A DNA stretch of 33,279 nt from positions 1 to 33,279 of the forward strand of contig JAEEVC010000031.1 of the NCBI GenBank assembly GCA_016287075.1, in the 5' to 3' direction. Below are positions 13,659-22,519 of the stretch, piece after piece (position 1 is the stretch's first letter; every line of letters begins with the position of its first letter). The notes beneath the pieces are model-generated. The model had not been told where the DNA came from. It searched no databases and saw only the letters and a list, made by a program, of their open reading frames with translations. Both the position numbers and the translations under genes were made by a program. This DNA is from Bacteroidales bacterium (GTDB taxonomy: Bacteria > Bacteroidota > Bacteroidia > Bacteroidales > UBA932).

Positions 13659-15131
13659 TCAAGGGATGGACGCGGTGTACTCCTCCCGCAGGGCGGTGAG
13701 GATTTCGCGCTCCTCCGTTGTGGGGAGGACGCCCTTGGGGAGCTGGTAGGTCGTGCCGGCGGGGACATAGCCCGGATTCTGCCCGATTTCCGGCAGGAGG
13801 TCGATGTCGCCGATGTAAATGGGCGATGTGTACAGATAAGGCTCGGTGGTGTATTTGAGCCCGCCGGCGATGACCCACCAGGTCGGGCGGCCGTTGCGCT
13901 TGAGTTCGAACCAGCGGTCGCCTTCGAGGAAGAGTTCCTTGCGGCGCTCGTCGAAAATGGCTTGCAGGAGCGGTGTGAGGGCGTTTCCGCGCGCATCGAC
14001 GCGGATGCGGCCGCCCTCCCGCACGGGCGGGAGCGTCGCTTCCGTCAGGTCCACGGCATCTTCGATCCGGTTCCGTCGCAGGGTGTTGAGCAGCCCCAGG
14101 GCGAGGTCGGGGCGTCCGGTATGATACCGGCTCTCGGCGGCCATCAGCAGCAGTTCGCTGCGGCGGAGGCGGCACTCGGCGGGTTTGGTGCCGAAACGGC
14201 GCGCATCCAGGCCGGTCGTAAAACGGATATCGCGCGCGGGCTCGTCGCCGAAGAGGCGGACGAACGCGGTCGCCGCCGGGCGGCTTTCCAGGTAGGTCTT
14301 CAGATAGCCGAAATACCAGCCCAGTTCGGAGGCGTCGTTGATGTGGCTCCGGGCGATGAGTTCGCCGCCGGGCGCGGTGGAGGAGAGCATTGCGGCGAAA
14401 TCTTCGCGCGGGCAGGGCGTCAGGTCCATCTGCTCCGTCAGGGCGAGCACGCCGTCATAATCCCCGCACCAGAAGGCCAGTCGTACCTGGTAGAAACGGA
14501 TGACCTCTTCCGTGAAGAAGAATAGCGTCGCGGGACCGGCTTGAAGCGCGGCATTGAATTGTCTGTCAATGAATTCCCGCGTTTCCGGGAGCGATGCGCG
14601 GAGCGGCCGGGAGGCGAGGGAAAAATGCTCGACGAGCGGCAACCCCGGGCCTCCTTCCTGCCAGGGGCCGCAGAACTCCCGGAGGAGGTTGTAATACGCG
14701 ATGCCTTTCATCGCATACGCGGCGGAGAGGGCGCCGCGGGCCGTCTCGGAAGTGCGTCCCGAGAGCCCTTCGATGACGATATTGCAGTTGCGGACGATGG
14801 CGTAAAGGTCGCGCCAGGCGGTCATCCGCCGGTTGATCTCCTCGCCGGCAAAAGCCGGGAGGTTGGTCCCGGCGAGGAGGTTGGCGTCGAGGTCGTCGGC
14901 GCAGCCCTCCCGGGTCACGAGCGTTTCCATGTTCCCGAGCAGGTACGGGTCCCCGCCGCCTTCGACGTCATTCACGAGCGTGTGGACGATGGCGGCGAAG
15001 TCTTCGTCGGTCGTCGGGATGACGACGCCCTGCGGGGCGACGGTAAGGAACTTCGTGCAGGAGGGAAGAGCGAGCAGAAGCGGCAGCAGGAGACGGCTCC
15101 AGCGGGTCAGGATGCGGTTACAGCGTGACAT
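13659..15131 (-). CDS. SusD/RagB-like nutrient-binding lipoprotein
   Basis: A 490-residue protein starting at the ATG at 15131, which overlaps the end of the SusC-like gene by 14 bases. The signal ends in lipobox LPSC (Cys25), followed by TKFLTVAPQGVV, the usual SusD start. The body shows helical TPR-like repeats and the RagB/SusD C-terminal marks: LLMAAESRYHTGRPDLALGL and an ERRKELFLEGDRWFELKR segment. SusD proteins sit as a lid on the SusC barrel at the cell surface and bind the ligand. The 14-base overlap with the SusC-like gene implies coupled translation. No glycan-degrading enzymes or anti-sigma genes lie nearby, so a polysaccharide substrate is not implied by context. Confidence 0.92.
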   Translation of the reverse strand: MSRCNRILTRWSRLLLPLLLALPSCTKFLTVAPQGVVIPTTDEDFAAIVHTLVNDVEGGGDPYLLGNMETLVTREGCADDLDANLLAGTNLPAFAGEEINRRMTAWRDLYAIVRNCNIVIEGLSGRTSETARGALSAAYAMKGIAYYNLLREFCGPWQEGGPGLPLVEHFSLASRPLRASLPETREFIDRQFNAALQAGPATLFFFTEEVIRFYQVRLAFWCGDYDGVLALTEQMDLTPCPREDFAAMLSSTAPGGELIARSHINDASELGWYFGYLKTYLESRPAATAFVRLFGDEPARDIRFTTGLDARRFGTKPAECRLRRSELLLMAAESRYHTGRPDLALGLLNTLRRNRIEDAVDLTEATLPPVREGGRIRVDARGNALTPLLQAIFDERRKELFLEGDRWFELKRNGRPTWWVIAGGLKYTTEPYLYTSPIYIGDIDLLPEIGQNPGYVPAGTTYQLPKGVLPTTEEREILTALREEYTASIP

Positions 15132-18100
15132 GGGCACCGAAGGAGACGCTCCTGGACGTCGGATAGGTCGCGCCGGGGACTTCCGGATCCATGCCGTCAT
15201 AGGCGGTGAGGGTCAGGATGTTCCCGAGCGTGAGGGTGAAACGGAGCCCTTGGAGGCGGACCTTCCGGACCGCCGTTTCCGGCAGGTTCCAGGAAAGGAT
15301 GACGCTCTTGAGGCGGAAGTAGGACACGTCCTTCAGGTAGATGGCATCGACGATGTCGCCCTCCATCGGGTTCGTGTGGGCGAAGTTGTACCGGGCGTCG
15401 AAGCGGTCGTAGATGCGGGGATACAGCACCCCGGCGGGCGTCGCCTCCGTCCAGCGCGAGGTCCTCTCGCGCGTGACGTTGAGGTGGTTGGCGTAAAGGT
15501 CGCTGTACTGCGACTGCACTTCCTCCGTCGGCGTCCCTTCGTGGCGGGCGTTCAGGTAGGATGCGGGAGAGACAATCTTGTCGTACGCCTTCCCGCCGGA
15601 AAAGAAAACCCCGCTTGCGGACAGGCGGAAGCGCTTGTAATCCAGCGAGATATTGCATCCGCCGGACCACGGGGCGATGGTCGTTCCGAGATAGGTCCGG
15701 TAATTGTCGGCGTTGCCGAGGTCGGCGGCGGTCTTCAGGTCGGCATCGTCGCGGAGGCGGAAAGCATAGAGGCCCGTCGAGGGGTCGATGCCGCCGTAGT
15801 CCCCGGCGAAGATGGCTCCGGCGGGATAGCCCTCGACGTACCGGTCCTTCGCCGTGATGCGGTTGCCGAACGCGGGGGTGAAACGCGTGACTTCGTTGCG
15901 GTTCCATGCCACGTTCGCCGAGGCGCGGACCCGGAAATCCCGGGCGAAGGACTGCCGCCAGGAGAGCGTCGCCTCGACGCCGTCGTTGCGGATGTCGGCC
16001 GTGTTGTAATAGGCCGAGGTGAATCCGCTCGTGGAAAGGACCTGCGCGGTGGTCACGACATCGCTGCTGAGCCGCCGGTAAACCTCTGCCTGGAGGGACA
16101 GGACGTCGTAGAAGAAGCCCACGTCGAGGGAGGCCTTCAGGTCGGCGGTCTTCTCCCAGCCCAGGTCGGGGTTCGGCGCCGAAGGGATGGTCACGAGGGG
16201 GTAGGCGCTGCCATCGGCATAGCGGTACTCGTTCTGGAGATACTCCATCGTCAGGAGGTGCCGTGCCGCGGCGTTGACGTTGCCCGTGTAGCCATAGGCC
16301 CCGCGGAGGGCGCCGTGGCTCAGCCACGGGATCCCGTCGGCGAAATGCCAGCACACCCCGGCGCTCCAGGTCGGCTGGAACTGCCGGTTCACCCCGAAGG
16401 AAGAACTGCCGTCGGCGCGGACGGCCGTATTGAGTATCAGGTTTTTCCAGTAATAATCGCCCGTCAGGTAGAAACTGGCGAAGCGGGTGTCGTCGTAATA
16501 ATCCCCCGTCAGGCGGGCCACTTCCCGCTGCCATTCATCGACCGGTCCGCTCACCGGGGGAAGGGTCCCTTCGTCCGTCGCGGGGTCGTAGTTGTACATC
16601 TTCCGGTAGCGGGTCGTCGAGGCGCTGGCGCGGATTTCCGAGCCGCCGATGAGGTTGACCTCGCCCGGGCCGAGGGCCTGTTTCCAGTTCAGGTGCCCCC
16701 GCAGGAGGTAGCTGAAGCGTTTCGTCAGGCTGCGGGTCAGGCTGCCGTAGCGCTTGTCCTGCGCCTTGTCGTCGTAGCCGAGCCGGTCGCGGAAGGCGGA
16801 GAAGGTCGCCGCGTCGATGCTCCGTTCGGATACGTTCCGGGACGGGGTGCAGGACGCGAGGCCGGTGAAGGTCAGTACCGGCAGCAGTTTCCAGTCGGCC
16901 TGCGCGCGGAAGGTGTGGGCGGTGTTGACCGTGGTCGTCCGGTTCAGGTCCAGTTCGCGCAGCAGGCTGAATCCCTCGTCGGGCAGGACCTCCTCGGCGC
17001 CGCGGCCATTGTAATAGCCGAGCGTAAACCAGGTCCGGTCGCTGCCGTAGCCGCCGTCTGGGGTCCGCGCCTGCTCGTACGGGTTGGCGAAATAGGCGTA
17101 GGTGAAGGCGTTGACGCTGCTTTCCGGCGTCCGGGACAGCTGGCGCGAGGATTCGAGCCCGAAGTCCAGCGACAGGTCCGCGGAAGGCGTCCAGGTCAGG
17201 TCCGCATTGAGGTTCAGGCGCTGGTAGCGGTTGTGGACCAGGATGCCCCTGTTGTCATTGTAACCGCCTGATACATAGTATCTGATACGGTCCGATCCGC
17301 CGCTGACGGAAAGATGATGCTGGTGGGAAAGCGTGTTGCGGAAGAGCACGCCGTACCAGTCGGTGCTCCCGGCCTTCAGTCCGTCGAGATACGCGTCCTG
17401 GTCGGCCCGGGACATCCCGGTGAAGGGACCGGCCCCGCTGCGGACCTGGCCGACGATGCCGATGACGGGATAAACGCGCGTCGGGTCGTCCTGGGCCGCC
17501 GCGAAGCGTGCGGCGGAGAACTCGTCCCAGAGCGTCTGCTCCCAGTCGATTTTTTCGGCACTCGACATCAGCGCCACGCTGCGCTGCGGGCGGAAGGCGG
17601 CCGAAAGGGTGGTGGAATAGCCGATCTCGGGACGCCCCTTGCGCCCGCGCCGGGTCGTGACGACGATTACGCCGTTGGCCGCCCGCGAGCCGTAGATGGC
17701 GGCCGCCGCCGCGTCCTTGAGGATCGTAACGTTCTCGATATCATTGGGATCGATATGGCCGATGCCGCCGAAAAAGATGTCGTCCACGCCCCCGGCGGCC
17801 AGTTGCGCCCCCGACAGGCCGCTCTCGTTCTGGACCGGGACCCCGTCCACGACCCACAGCGGCTCGCTGTTGCCGGAGAGGGTGCTGGTGCCGCGGATGC
17901 GGATCTTCGCCTGCGTGCCGGGCTGCCCGGAGGTCGCCCGGACCGCGACGCCGGCGACTTCGCCCGCCATGAGCGCGTCGAGCGCGACGGCGGGCTTCCC
18001 GGCGAAGACGTCGCCGCCCAGGACGGCGACGGAACCGGTCACCCGCCGGACGGTCGTCCGGGAATACCCCGTCACGACCGCGGTCGAGAGCGTGTCGGCC

Positions 18101-18222
18101 CGTTCGGCCTGGTAGAATGAATCGATCTGGCTTTCAGTCGGTTCCGTCAGCCGGACCTGCGCCTGCGCCGCCACCGGGACGGCGCATAGCAGGAGCCCCG
18201 CTATGACGGAAAGCCGGCGCAT
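15118..18222 (-). CDS. SusC/RagA-like TonB-dependent outer-membrane receptor
   Basis: A 1034-residue receptor. Residues 1-21 are a signal ending in AQA. A TonB-box-like stretch DTLSTAVVTGYS (43-54) leads directly into the plug domain (about 46-192), with the SusC marks RIRGTSTLSG (108-117), LWVVDGVP (122-129) and LKDAAAAAIYGSRAANGV (168-185). The barrel follows to the C-terminus. The carboxypeptidase-regulatory-like N-terminal domain usual in SusC proteins is missing: only about 20 residues separate the signal from the TonB box. The start lies 4 bases after the pncA stop, and the gene overlaps the SusD-like gene. It should import a ligand across the outer membrane with TonB energy; the ligand is unknown, but NAD-related compounds are a possibility from context. 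Confidence 0.93.
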   Translation of the reverse strand: MRRLSVIAGLLLCAVPVAAQAQVRLTEPTESQIDSFYQAERADTLSTAVVTGYSRTTVRRVTGSVAVLGGDVFAGKPAVALDALMAGEVAGVAVRATSGQPGTQAKIRIRGTSTLSGNSEPLWVVDGVPVQNESGLSGAQLAAGGVDDIFFGGIGHIDPNDIENVTILKDAAAAAIYGSRAANGVIVVTTRRGRKGRPEIGYSTTLSAAFRPQRSVALMSSAEKIDWEQTLWDEFSAARFAAAQDDPTRVYPVIGIVGQVRSGAGPFTGMSRADQDAYLDGLKAGSTDWYGVLFRNTLSHQHHLSVSGGSDRIRYYVSGGYNDNRGILVHNRYQRLNLNADLTWTPSADLSLDFGLESSRQLSRTPESSVNAFTYAYFANPYEQARTPDGGYGSDRTWFTLGYYNGRGAEEVLPDEGFSLLRELDLNRTTTVNTAHTFRAQADWKLLPVLTFTGLASCTPSRNVSERSIDAATFSAFRDRLGYDDKAQDKRYGSLTRSLTKRFSYLLRGHLNWKQALGPGEVNLIGGSEIRASASTTRYRKMYNYDPATDEGTLPPVSGPVDEWQREVARLTGDYYDDTRFASFYLTGDYYWKNLILNTAVRADGSSSFGVNRQFQPTWSAGVCWHFADGIPWLSHGALRGAYGYTGNVNAAARHLLTMEYLQNEYRYADGSAYPLVTIPSAPNPDLGWEKTADLKASLDVGFFYDVLSLQAEVYRRLSSDVVTTAQVLSTSGFTSAYYNTADIRNDGVEATLSWRQSFARDFRVRASANVAWNRNEVTRFTPAFGNRITAKDRYVEGYPAGAIFAGDYGGIDPSTGLYAFRLRDDADLKTAADLGNADNYRTYLGTTIAPWSGGCNISLDYKRFRLSASGVFFSGGKAYDKIVSPASYLNARHEGTPTEEVQSQYSDLYANHLNVTRERTSRWTEATPAGVLYPRIYDRFDARYNFAHTNPMEGDIVDAIYLKDVSYFRLKSVILSWNLPETAVRKVRLQGLRFTLTLGNILTLTAYDGMDPEVPGATYPTSRSVSFGAHVTL

Positions 18223-18226
18223 GGCG

Positions 18227-18820
18227 CTATGCGAGGCGGATGCCTTCGGCTTTCATGGCCGCGAGGGCCTCTTCGTGCCCGTTGCGGTCCACATACGCGA
18301 TGCAGTCCTTGAGGACAGTGACGCGGAAACCGGCCTTCAGGAGGTCTTCGGCCGTGTTCCGGACGCAGTATTCCGTGGCGATGCCGCACACATAGACGGT
18401 ACGGATGTCCATGAGCGCGAGGACCTCGCCGAGTGTCTGCCCGGCGGCGTTGACGCCCTCGAAACCGCTGTACTGCTCCAGCGCCTGGTTCTCGCCTTTG
18501 TAGAAGGTGAATTCCTCCCTGGCATGGGGGAGCAGGGCCTCGTGGATGGCCCCGCCGTGGGTGTCCTGCACGCAGTGCGGGGGCCAGGGACCGCCCTGGG
18601 CCGCAAAGGAGCAATGGTCGGCGGGATGGTGGTCGCAGACAAAGAGGATCGGCAGGGTGCTGTGGATGCCGCTTTCATCCAGGTCGGCGGCGCCGGCCGT
18701 CTCCCGGTCGATCCACTGGAGGGAGGCGGCGACGGCATTGTCGGCATTCAGGCAGGCCATGCTGCCGTCGATGAAGTCGTAGAGCATGTCCACGACGACG
18801 AGTGCGCTGTCCTTTTTCAT
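18227..18820 (-). CDS. pncA: Nicotinamidase (isochorismatase family)
   Basis: A 197-residue hydrolase that turns nicotinamide into nicotinic acid and ammonia for NAD salvage. The triad is visible as Asp11 (VVDMLYDF), Lys108 (FYKGEN) and Cys152 (GIATEYCV). The metal site is Asp63, His65 and His82 within DHHPADHC...PPHCV, and the cis-peptide region GIATE precedes the cysteine. The length is typical. It starts 2 bases after the stop of pncB, whose enzyme uses its product, so the two form a two-step salvage unit. The SusC-like receptor gene follows after 4 bases. Confidence 0.95.
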   Translation of the reverse strand: MKKDSALVVVDMLYDFIDGSMACLNADNAVAASLQWIDRETAGAADLDESGIHSTLPILFVCDHHPADHCSFAAQGGPWPPHCVQDTHGGAIHEALLPHAREEFTFYKGENQALEQYSGFEGVNAAGQTLGEVLALMDIRTVYVCGIATEYCVRNTAEDLLKAGFRVTVLKDCIAYVDRNGHEEALAAMKAEGIRLA

Positions 18821-18822
18821 CG

Positions 18823-20325
18823 TCAGTCGATTTGGAAGTTGTCGATTTCCTTCACGAGGGCCTCGATGATGCCCATCTTCGTGTCGTAGAGGTCGTCGGA
18901 GATGTCCACCTTGTAGTAGTGGGGGTTGATGAGGCGGCGTTCGGCGGCGCTGAAATGGGCGAGGTTGTCCTGGAAGAAGGCCTTCTTTTCAGCGAGGGTA
19001 TGCTCCTCGAAGCAGGGTTTCCCGCCGCGGATGACCGGGAGCTGGAGCGGCCGGGCGACATAGGCCCCCGCCTCGAAGGTCTTGGCCTTCCAGGCGTCGT
19101 ACTCGTCCCGGATCGTGAAGGTTTCCCCCGCCTGGATGGCCTTGTCGAGCCGGTCGCCGCGGAGGCAGGTGACGTCGGCCTTGTAAAGCCGTCCGTCGGC
19201 GGCCGTGGCCTTGTCGGAGGCGGCGGCGATGCGCCAGGTGACCTGGAAGCCCGGATTGATGAGCTTGATCTTGTCTTCGGAGCGCTTCAGCACCGGGGTG
19301 TCGCCGATCTGGACGAGTTTGTACACGTTGCCGAAGCAGGGGGCCGCCTTGGACGTGGCGATGGCGTCGCCGACGCCGTAGCTGTCGATCCGGGCGCCCT
19401 GGCGCTCGAGGTCGGTGATCAGGTATTCGTCGAGGCCGTTGGTCGCGAAGATCTTGCAGCCGCGCATGCCGTGCTCGTCGAGGATGCGGCGGACCTCCTG
19501 GGAGAGATAGGCGAGGTCTCCGCTGTCGAGCCGGATGCCGTAACCGCCCGGATAACTGTCGTCTATGCCGTTTTCACGGAAGGCGCGGATGGCGTTGAGG
19601 ACGCCGCAGCGGAGGGTGTCGTAGGTGTCGATCAGCAGGATCAGGTTCTCCCCGCGGTGGGTCCGGATATAGTCGCAGAAGGCCTTGTGCTCGCCTTCGA
19701 CGGTGCTGCCGTACGAGGTGATGAAACTGTGGGCCATCGTGCCCGTGGAGGGGACGCCGTTGAGGACGCCGGTCAGGATGTTCGACGAACTGGCGCAGCC
19801 GGCAATCTGGGCCGCCTTGCCGCCGAGGACCGCCGCCCAGGGGCCATGGGCCCGCCGGGAGCCGAACTCGCTCACGGGGTGGTCCGTCGCCCGGCACACG
19901 CGCGAGGCCTTGGTCGCCACCGCCATCTGGTGGTTGAGGATCGAGAGCATCGGCGTCTCGAGGACCTGGGCCTCGATGAGCGGCCCGACGACCGTCACGA
20001 CCGGCTGGTTCGGGAACACGATCTCGCCTTCGCGCATCGCGTAGATGTCGCCGGTGAACTTCATGGTGGCGAGGTACTTCCGGAATTCGGCGTACTCCGC
20101 ACCGGGGAGGAACTTCTCATAGAATTCCGGGGATTCCGTCCCGAGGGCAAGCGCCATCTCGACCACCTCCCGGGTGCCGCTGACCACGGCCCAGTTGTTG
20201 TTTTCCGGGGCCTTGCGGTAGAACAGGTTGAAAACGGCGATTTCCTCCTTCCTTCCGGTGTCATAGAAGGACTTTCCCATCGTGTACTGGTACTTGTCGG
20301 AGTTGTAGGCAATGTTGAATTTCAT
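18823..20325 (-). CDS. pncB: Nicotinate phosphoribosyltransferase
   Basis: A 500-residue enzyme that joins nicotinic acid and PRPP into nicotinate mononucleotide, the committing step of the Preiss-Handler pathway. The start at 20325 (MKFNIAYNSDKYQYTMG) carries the family's D-x-Y-x-x-TM opening. FGSRRAHGPWAA (154-165), the phosphorylatable His199 in GTMAHSFI and the phosphate-binding LDSGDLAYLS are all present. Its ATG overlaps the TGA of the MurU-like gene (ATGA), and pncA follows 2 bases after its stop. A longer frame upstream lies inside the MurU-like gene and is rejected. Confidence 0.95.
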   Translation of the reverse strand: MKFNIAYNSDKYQYTMGKSFYDTGRKEEIAVFNLFYRKAPENNNWAVVSGTREVVEMALALGTESPEFYEKFLPGAEYAEFRKYLATMKFTGDIYAMREGEIVFPNQPVVTVVGPLIEAQVLETPMLSILNHQMAVATKASRVCRATDHPVSEFGSRRAHGPWAAVLGGKAAQIAGCASSSNILTGVLNGVPSTGTMAHSFITSYGSTVEGEHKAFCDYIRTHRGENLILLIDTYDTLRCGVLNAIRAFRENGIDDSYPGGYGIRLDSGDLAYLSQEVRRILDEHGMRGCKIFATNGLDEYLITDLERQGARIDSYGVGDAIATSKAAPCFGNVYKLVQIGDTPVLKRSEDKIKLINPGFQVTWRIAAASDKATAADGRLYKADVTCLRGDRLDKAIQAGETFTIRDEYDAWKAKTFEAGAYVARPLQLPVIRGGKPCFEEHTLAEKKAFFQDNLAHFSAAERRLINPHYYKVDISDDLYDTKMGIIEALVKEIDNFQID

Positions 20326-21074
20326 ATCTGTTGATCTTTGATTTGCTGGAAAATGCGTTCCGCCTCCCCGAGCGTTTCCAATTTCCCGACATCCACGAGG
20401 GTGAGCTGCCGGGGACGGACGCCGTAGATGGGGTGTTCGGCGCAGGCGCGGAGGTAGAAGTCCACGATGGGGAAGCGCTCCGGGCAGCCGTAGCCGTCGA
20501 AGACGCCGAAGATGCGCGGGGAGATGTTGTGGATGCCGGCGAAGGCATAGCGGCGGCACTGCGCCGGATCGAGGTCCGGGTAAGGGGAGCGGACCTCGCC
20601 GGTGGCGATGTTGGTCCAGCCCACGAGGCGCATGTCCCTGTCGAAGAGGAAATAGCGCTGGGTTTTCCGCTCGCTCACGAGCAGCGTGGCGAGGGCCTCG
20701 GGACGCGTCTGCCGGCGGAACCATCCGAGGTCGAGGTCGGAGAGGATGTCCACGTTGTGGACGAGGAAGGGGGCGTCGCCGCCTTCGAGGAAAGGCCGCG
20801 CATGGCGGATGCCGCCGCCGGTCTCTCTCAGGAGATCCGTTTCGTCGGAGACAAGGATCGGGATTCCGAAATCATTCTCCGACAGGTAGTTCCGTATCTG
20901 GTCGGCGAAGTGGTGGACATTGACGGCGATCTCGTCATACCCCGCCGCCCGGAGCCTGGTCAGGACGTGGTACAGCAGGGGTTCACCGCAGACGGGGACC
21001 AGGGCCTTCGGCATGCTGTCCGTAAGGGGTTTGAGCCGCGTGCCGAGACCGGCCGCAAAGACGAGGGCCTTCAT
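20322..21074 (-). CDS. murU: MurU-like sugar-1-phosphate nucleotidyltransferase
   Basis: A 250-residue protein with the nucleotidyltransferase signature GLGTRLKPLTDSMPKALVPV at residues 9-28 and the metal-binding Asp in LVHNVDIL. It is the size of MurU, which makes UDP-MurNAc from MurNAc-1-phosphate. The gene directly upstream encodes an AmgK-like kinase, and AmgK plus MurU form the cell-wall recycling route that bypasses de novo UDP-MurNAc synthesis and fosfomycin. The gap to that gene is 4 bases; the overlap with pncB is ATGA. The alternative is another hexose-1-phosphate transferase such as a GDP-mannose enzyme; the kinase neighbour favours MurU. Confidence 0.8.
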   Translation of the reverse strand: MKALVFAAGLGTRLKPLTDSMPKALVPVCGEPLLYHVLTRLRAAGYDEIAVNVHHFADQIRNYLSENDFGIPILVSDETDLLRETGGGIRHARPFLEGGDAPFLVHNVDILSDLDLGWFRRQTRPEALATLLVSERKTQRYFLFDRDMRLVGWTNIATGEVRSPYPDLDPAQCRRYAFAGIHNISPRIFGVFDGYGCPERFPIVDFYLRACAEHPIYGVRPRQLTLVDVGKLETLGEAERIFQQIKDQQI

Positions 21075-21078
21075 CGCG

Positions 21079-22500
21079 TCAGAGGATCTTTTCGATGTCC
21101 AGCTCCCGGTGGGTCACCGTGATCTTGACGTCGAACTTGCCGGAAAGGTGCTTGGCCAGGTGTTCGGCGCAATAGACCGACCGGTGCTGGCCGCCCGTGC
21201 AGCCGAAGCAGACCTGGAGGTGGGTGAACTTCCGTTCGATGAAGCGTTTGACATGGGCGTCGACCAGTTTGTACACGCTGTCGAGGAAGGTCAGGACCTC
21301 GCCGTCGTCCTCCAGGAAGCGGATGACTTCGGGGTCGTTGCCGTTGAACTGGCGGTAGTGTTCGTATTTGCCCGGATTGTTGACCGACCGGCAGTCGAAG
21401 ACATAGCCGCCGCCGTTGCCGGTGTTGTCGGCCGGGATGCCCTTCTTGTAGGCGAAACTGTAGATATGGACCTCCAGCCGCTTGTCCTGGGCGGTCTCGT
21501 TGAACTGCGGCATCGAGGCGAGTTTCGCCAGGAGGGCGTTCAGGTAGGGATAGTCCTTGAACGGGGTCCGGAGCAGGCGGCGCAGGTTGCCGAGGGCATA
21601 GGGCACGCTGGCGATGAAATGCGGCTTCTTCTCGAAATAGCCGCGGAAGCCGTAGGCGCCGAGAACCTGGAGGGTGCGGAAGAGGACGAAGAGACGGAGC
21701 CGCTCGTGGAAATGGGCCTCGTCCACCTGCGTGAAGCCGCGGAGCGCCCTGAGGTAGGTCCGGATCATCTCCTGGCGGAGTTCTTCCGGATAGCGGGAAC
21801 GGGCCTGCCAGATGAAGGAGGCGACGTCATAGTAGATCGGGCCCCGTCGGCCGCCCTGGTAGTCGATGAAGTAGGGCTCGCCGTCGCGGAGCATGACGTT
21901 CCGGGCCTGGAAGTCCCTGTACATGAAGGTGTTGTCGTCATCCTTCAGGAGATCGGCCTTGAAGCGCTCGAAGTCCTCCTGGAGCTGGACCTCGTTGAAC
22001 TCGAGCCCCGTCGCCTTGAGGAAGCAGTACTTGAAATAGTTGAGGTCGAAATCGACCATCCGCCCGTCGAAGGCCGGCTGGGGGTAGCAGACGCTCCAGT
22101 CGAGCCCCTCCGCACCCCGGAACTGGATCTTCGGCAGCTGCTCGATCGTCCGGCACAGGAGGTTGCATTCATACGAACTGTACGTCCCGCTCTCGCGACC
22201 CTGCGCGAGCTGGTCGTACAGGATTTTCTCGCCGAGGTCCTCCTGGATGTAGGACATCCCGTCTTCCGAGACCGCGAGCACCGTCGGCACATGCAGGTGC
22301 TTCTCCTTGAAGTGTTTCGACAGGGCGATGAACGCCCGGTTCTCCTCGAAGTTCGTCCCGAGCACCCCCACGACGGAAATGTTCCCGCCTTTCAGCCGGA
22401 AATACCGCCGGTTGCTCCCGGAGGTCGACAACTCGCTCTTCTCCGCAAGCTGCTGCCCGGTATAGGACTCGAATAGGTCTTTCAGGATATCGTCTGCCAT
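21079..22500 (-). CDS. amgK: AmgK-like amino-sugar kinase fused to a RapZ C-terminal domain
   Basis: A 473-residue two-part protein. Residues 1 to about 335 are an aminoglycoside-phosphotransferase-fold kinase: the catalytic loop YRDFQARN has Asp196 and Asn201, and the metal-binding FIDYQGG has Asp213, as in AmgK, which phosphorylates MurNAc and GlcNAc at the anomeric carbon. Residues 342-473 match the RapZ C-terminal domain (SFAYKKGIP, FDCRSVNNPG and GCTGGQHRSVY at 433-443), known in E. coli RapZ to bind glucosamine-6-phosphate and to guide RNase E to a small RNA. The RapZ ATPase half is absent. Its MurU-like neighbour starts 4 bases later. Likely role: peptidoglycan sugar reuse with a sensing domain; the sensing part is inference. 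Confidence 0.85.
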   Translation of the reverse strand: MADDILKDLFESYTGQQLAEKSELSTSGSNRRYFRLKGGNISVVGVLGTNFEENRAFIALSKHFKEKHLHVPTVLAVSEDGMSYIQEDLGEKILYDQLAQGRESGTYSSYECNLLCRTIEQLPKIQFRGAEGLDWSVCYPQPAFDGRMVDFDLNYFKYCFLKATGLEFNEVQLQEDFERFKADLLKDDDNTFMYRDFQARNVMLRDGEPYFIDYQGGRRGPIYYDVASFIWQARSRYPEELRQEMIRTYLRALRGFTQVDEAHFHERLRLFVLFRTLQVLGAYGFRGYFEKKPHFIASVPYALGNLRRLLRTPFKDYPYLNALLAKLASMPQFNETAQDKRLEVHIYSFAYKKGIPADNTGNGGGYVFDCRSVNNPGKYEHYRQFNGNDPEVIRFLEDDGEVLTFLDSVYKLVDAHVKRFIERKFTHLQVCFGCTGGQHRSVYCAEHLAKHLSGKFDVKITVTHRELDIEKIL

Positions 22501-22519
22501 GTGTTTTCTGTCTTATTGA

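Noticed and set aside
13647..13659. Intrinsic terminator between the SusD-like and lipoprotein genes
   Set aside because: The stem is only 5 bp with a 3-base loop, overlaps the stop codon and has its T run 15 bases away; it more likely has little effect.
13598..13996. N-terminal extension of the third lipoprotein
   Set aside because: It lies inside the SusD-like gene in another frame and precedes a clear lipoprotein signal and promoter.
14833..17271. Long plus-strand open frame opposite the SusC/SusD-like genes
   Set aside because: No recognisable domain; the minus strand encodes clear SusC and SusD proteins.
20326..20724. N-terminal extension of PncB
   Set aside because: It overlaps the MurU-like gene out of frame; the family start is at 20325.
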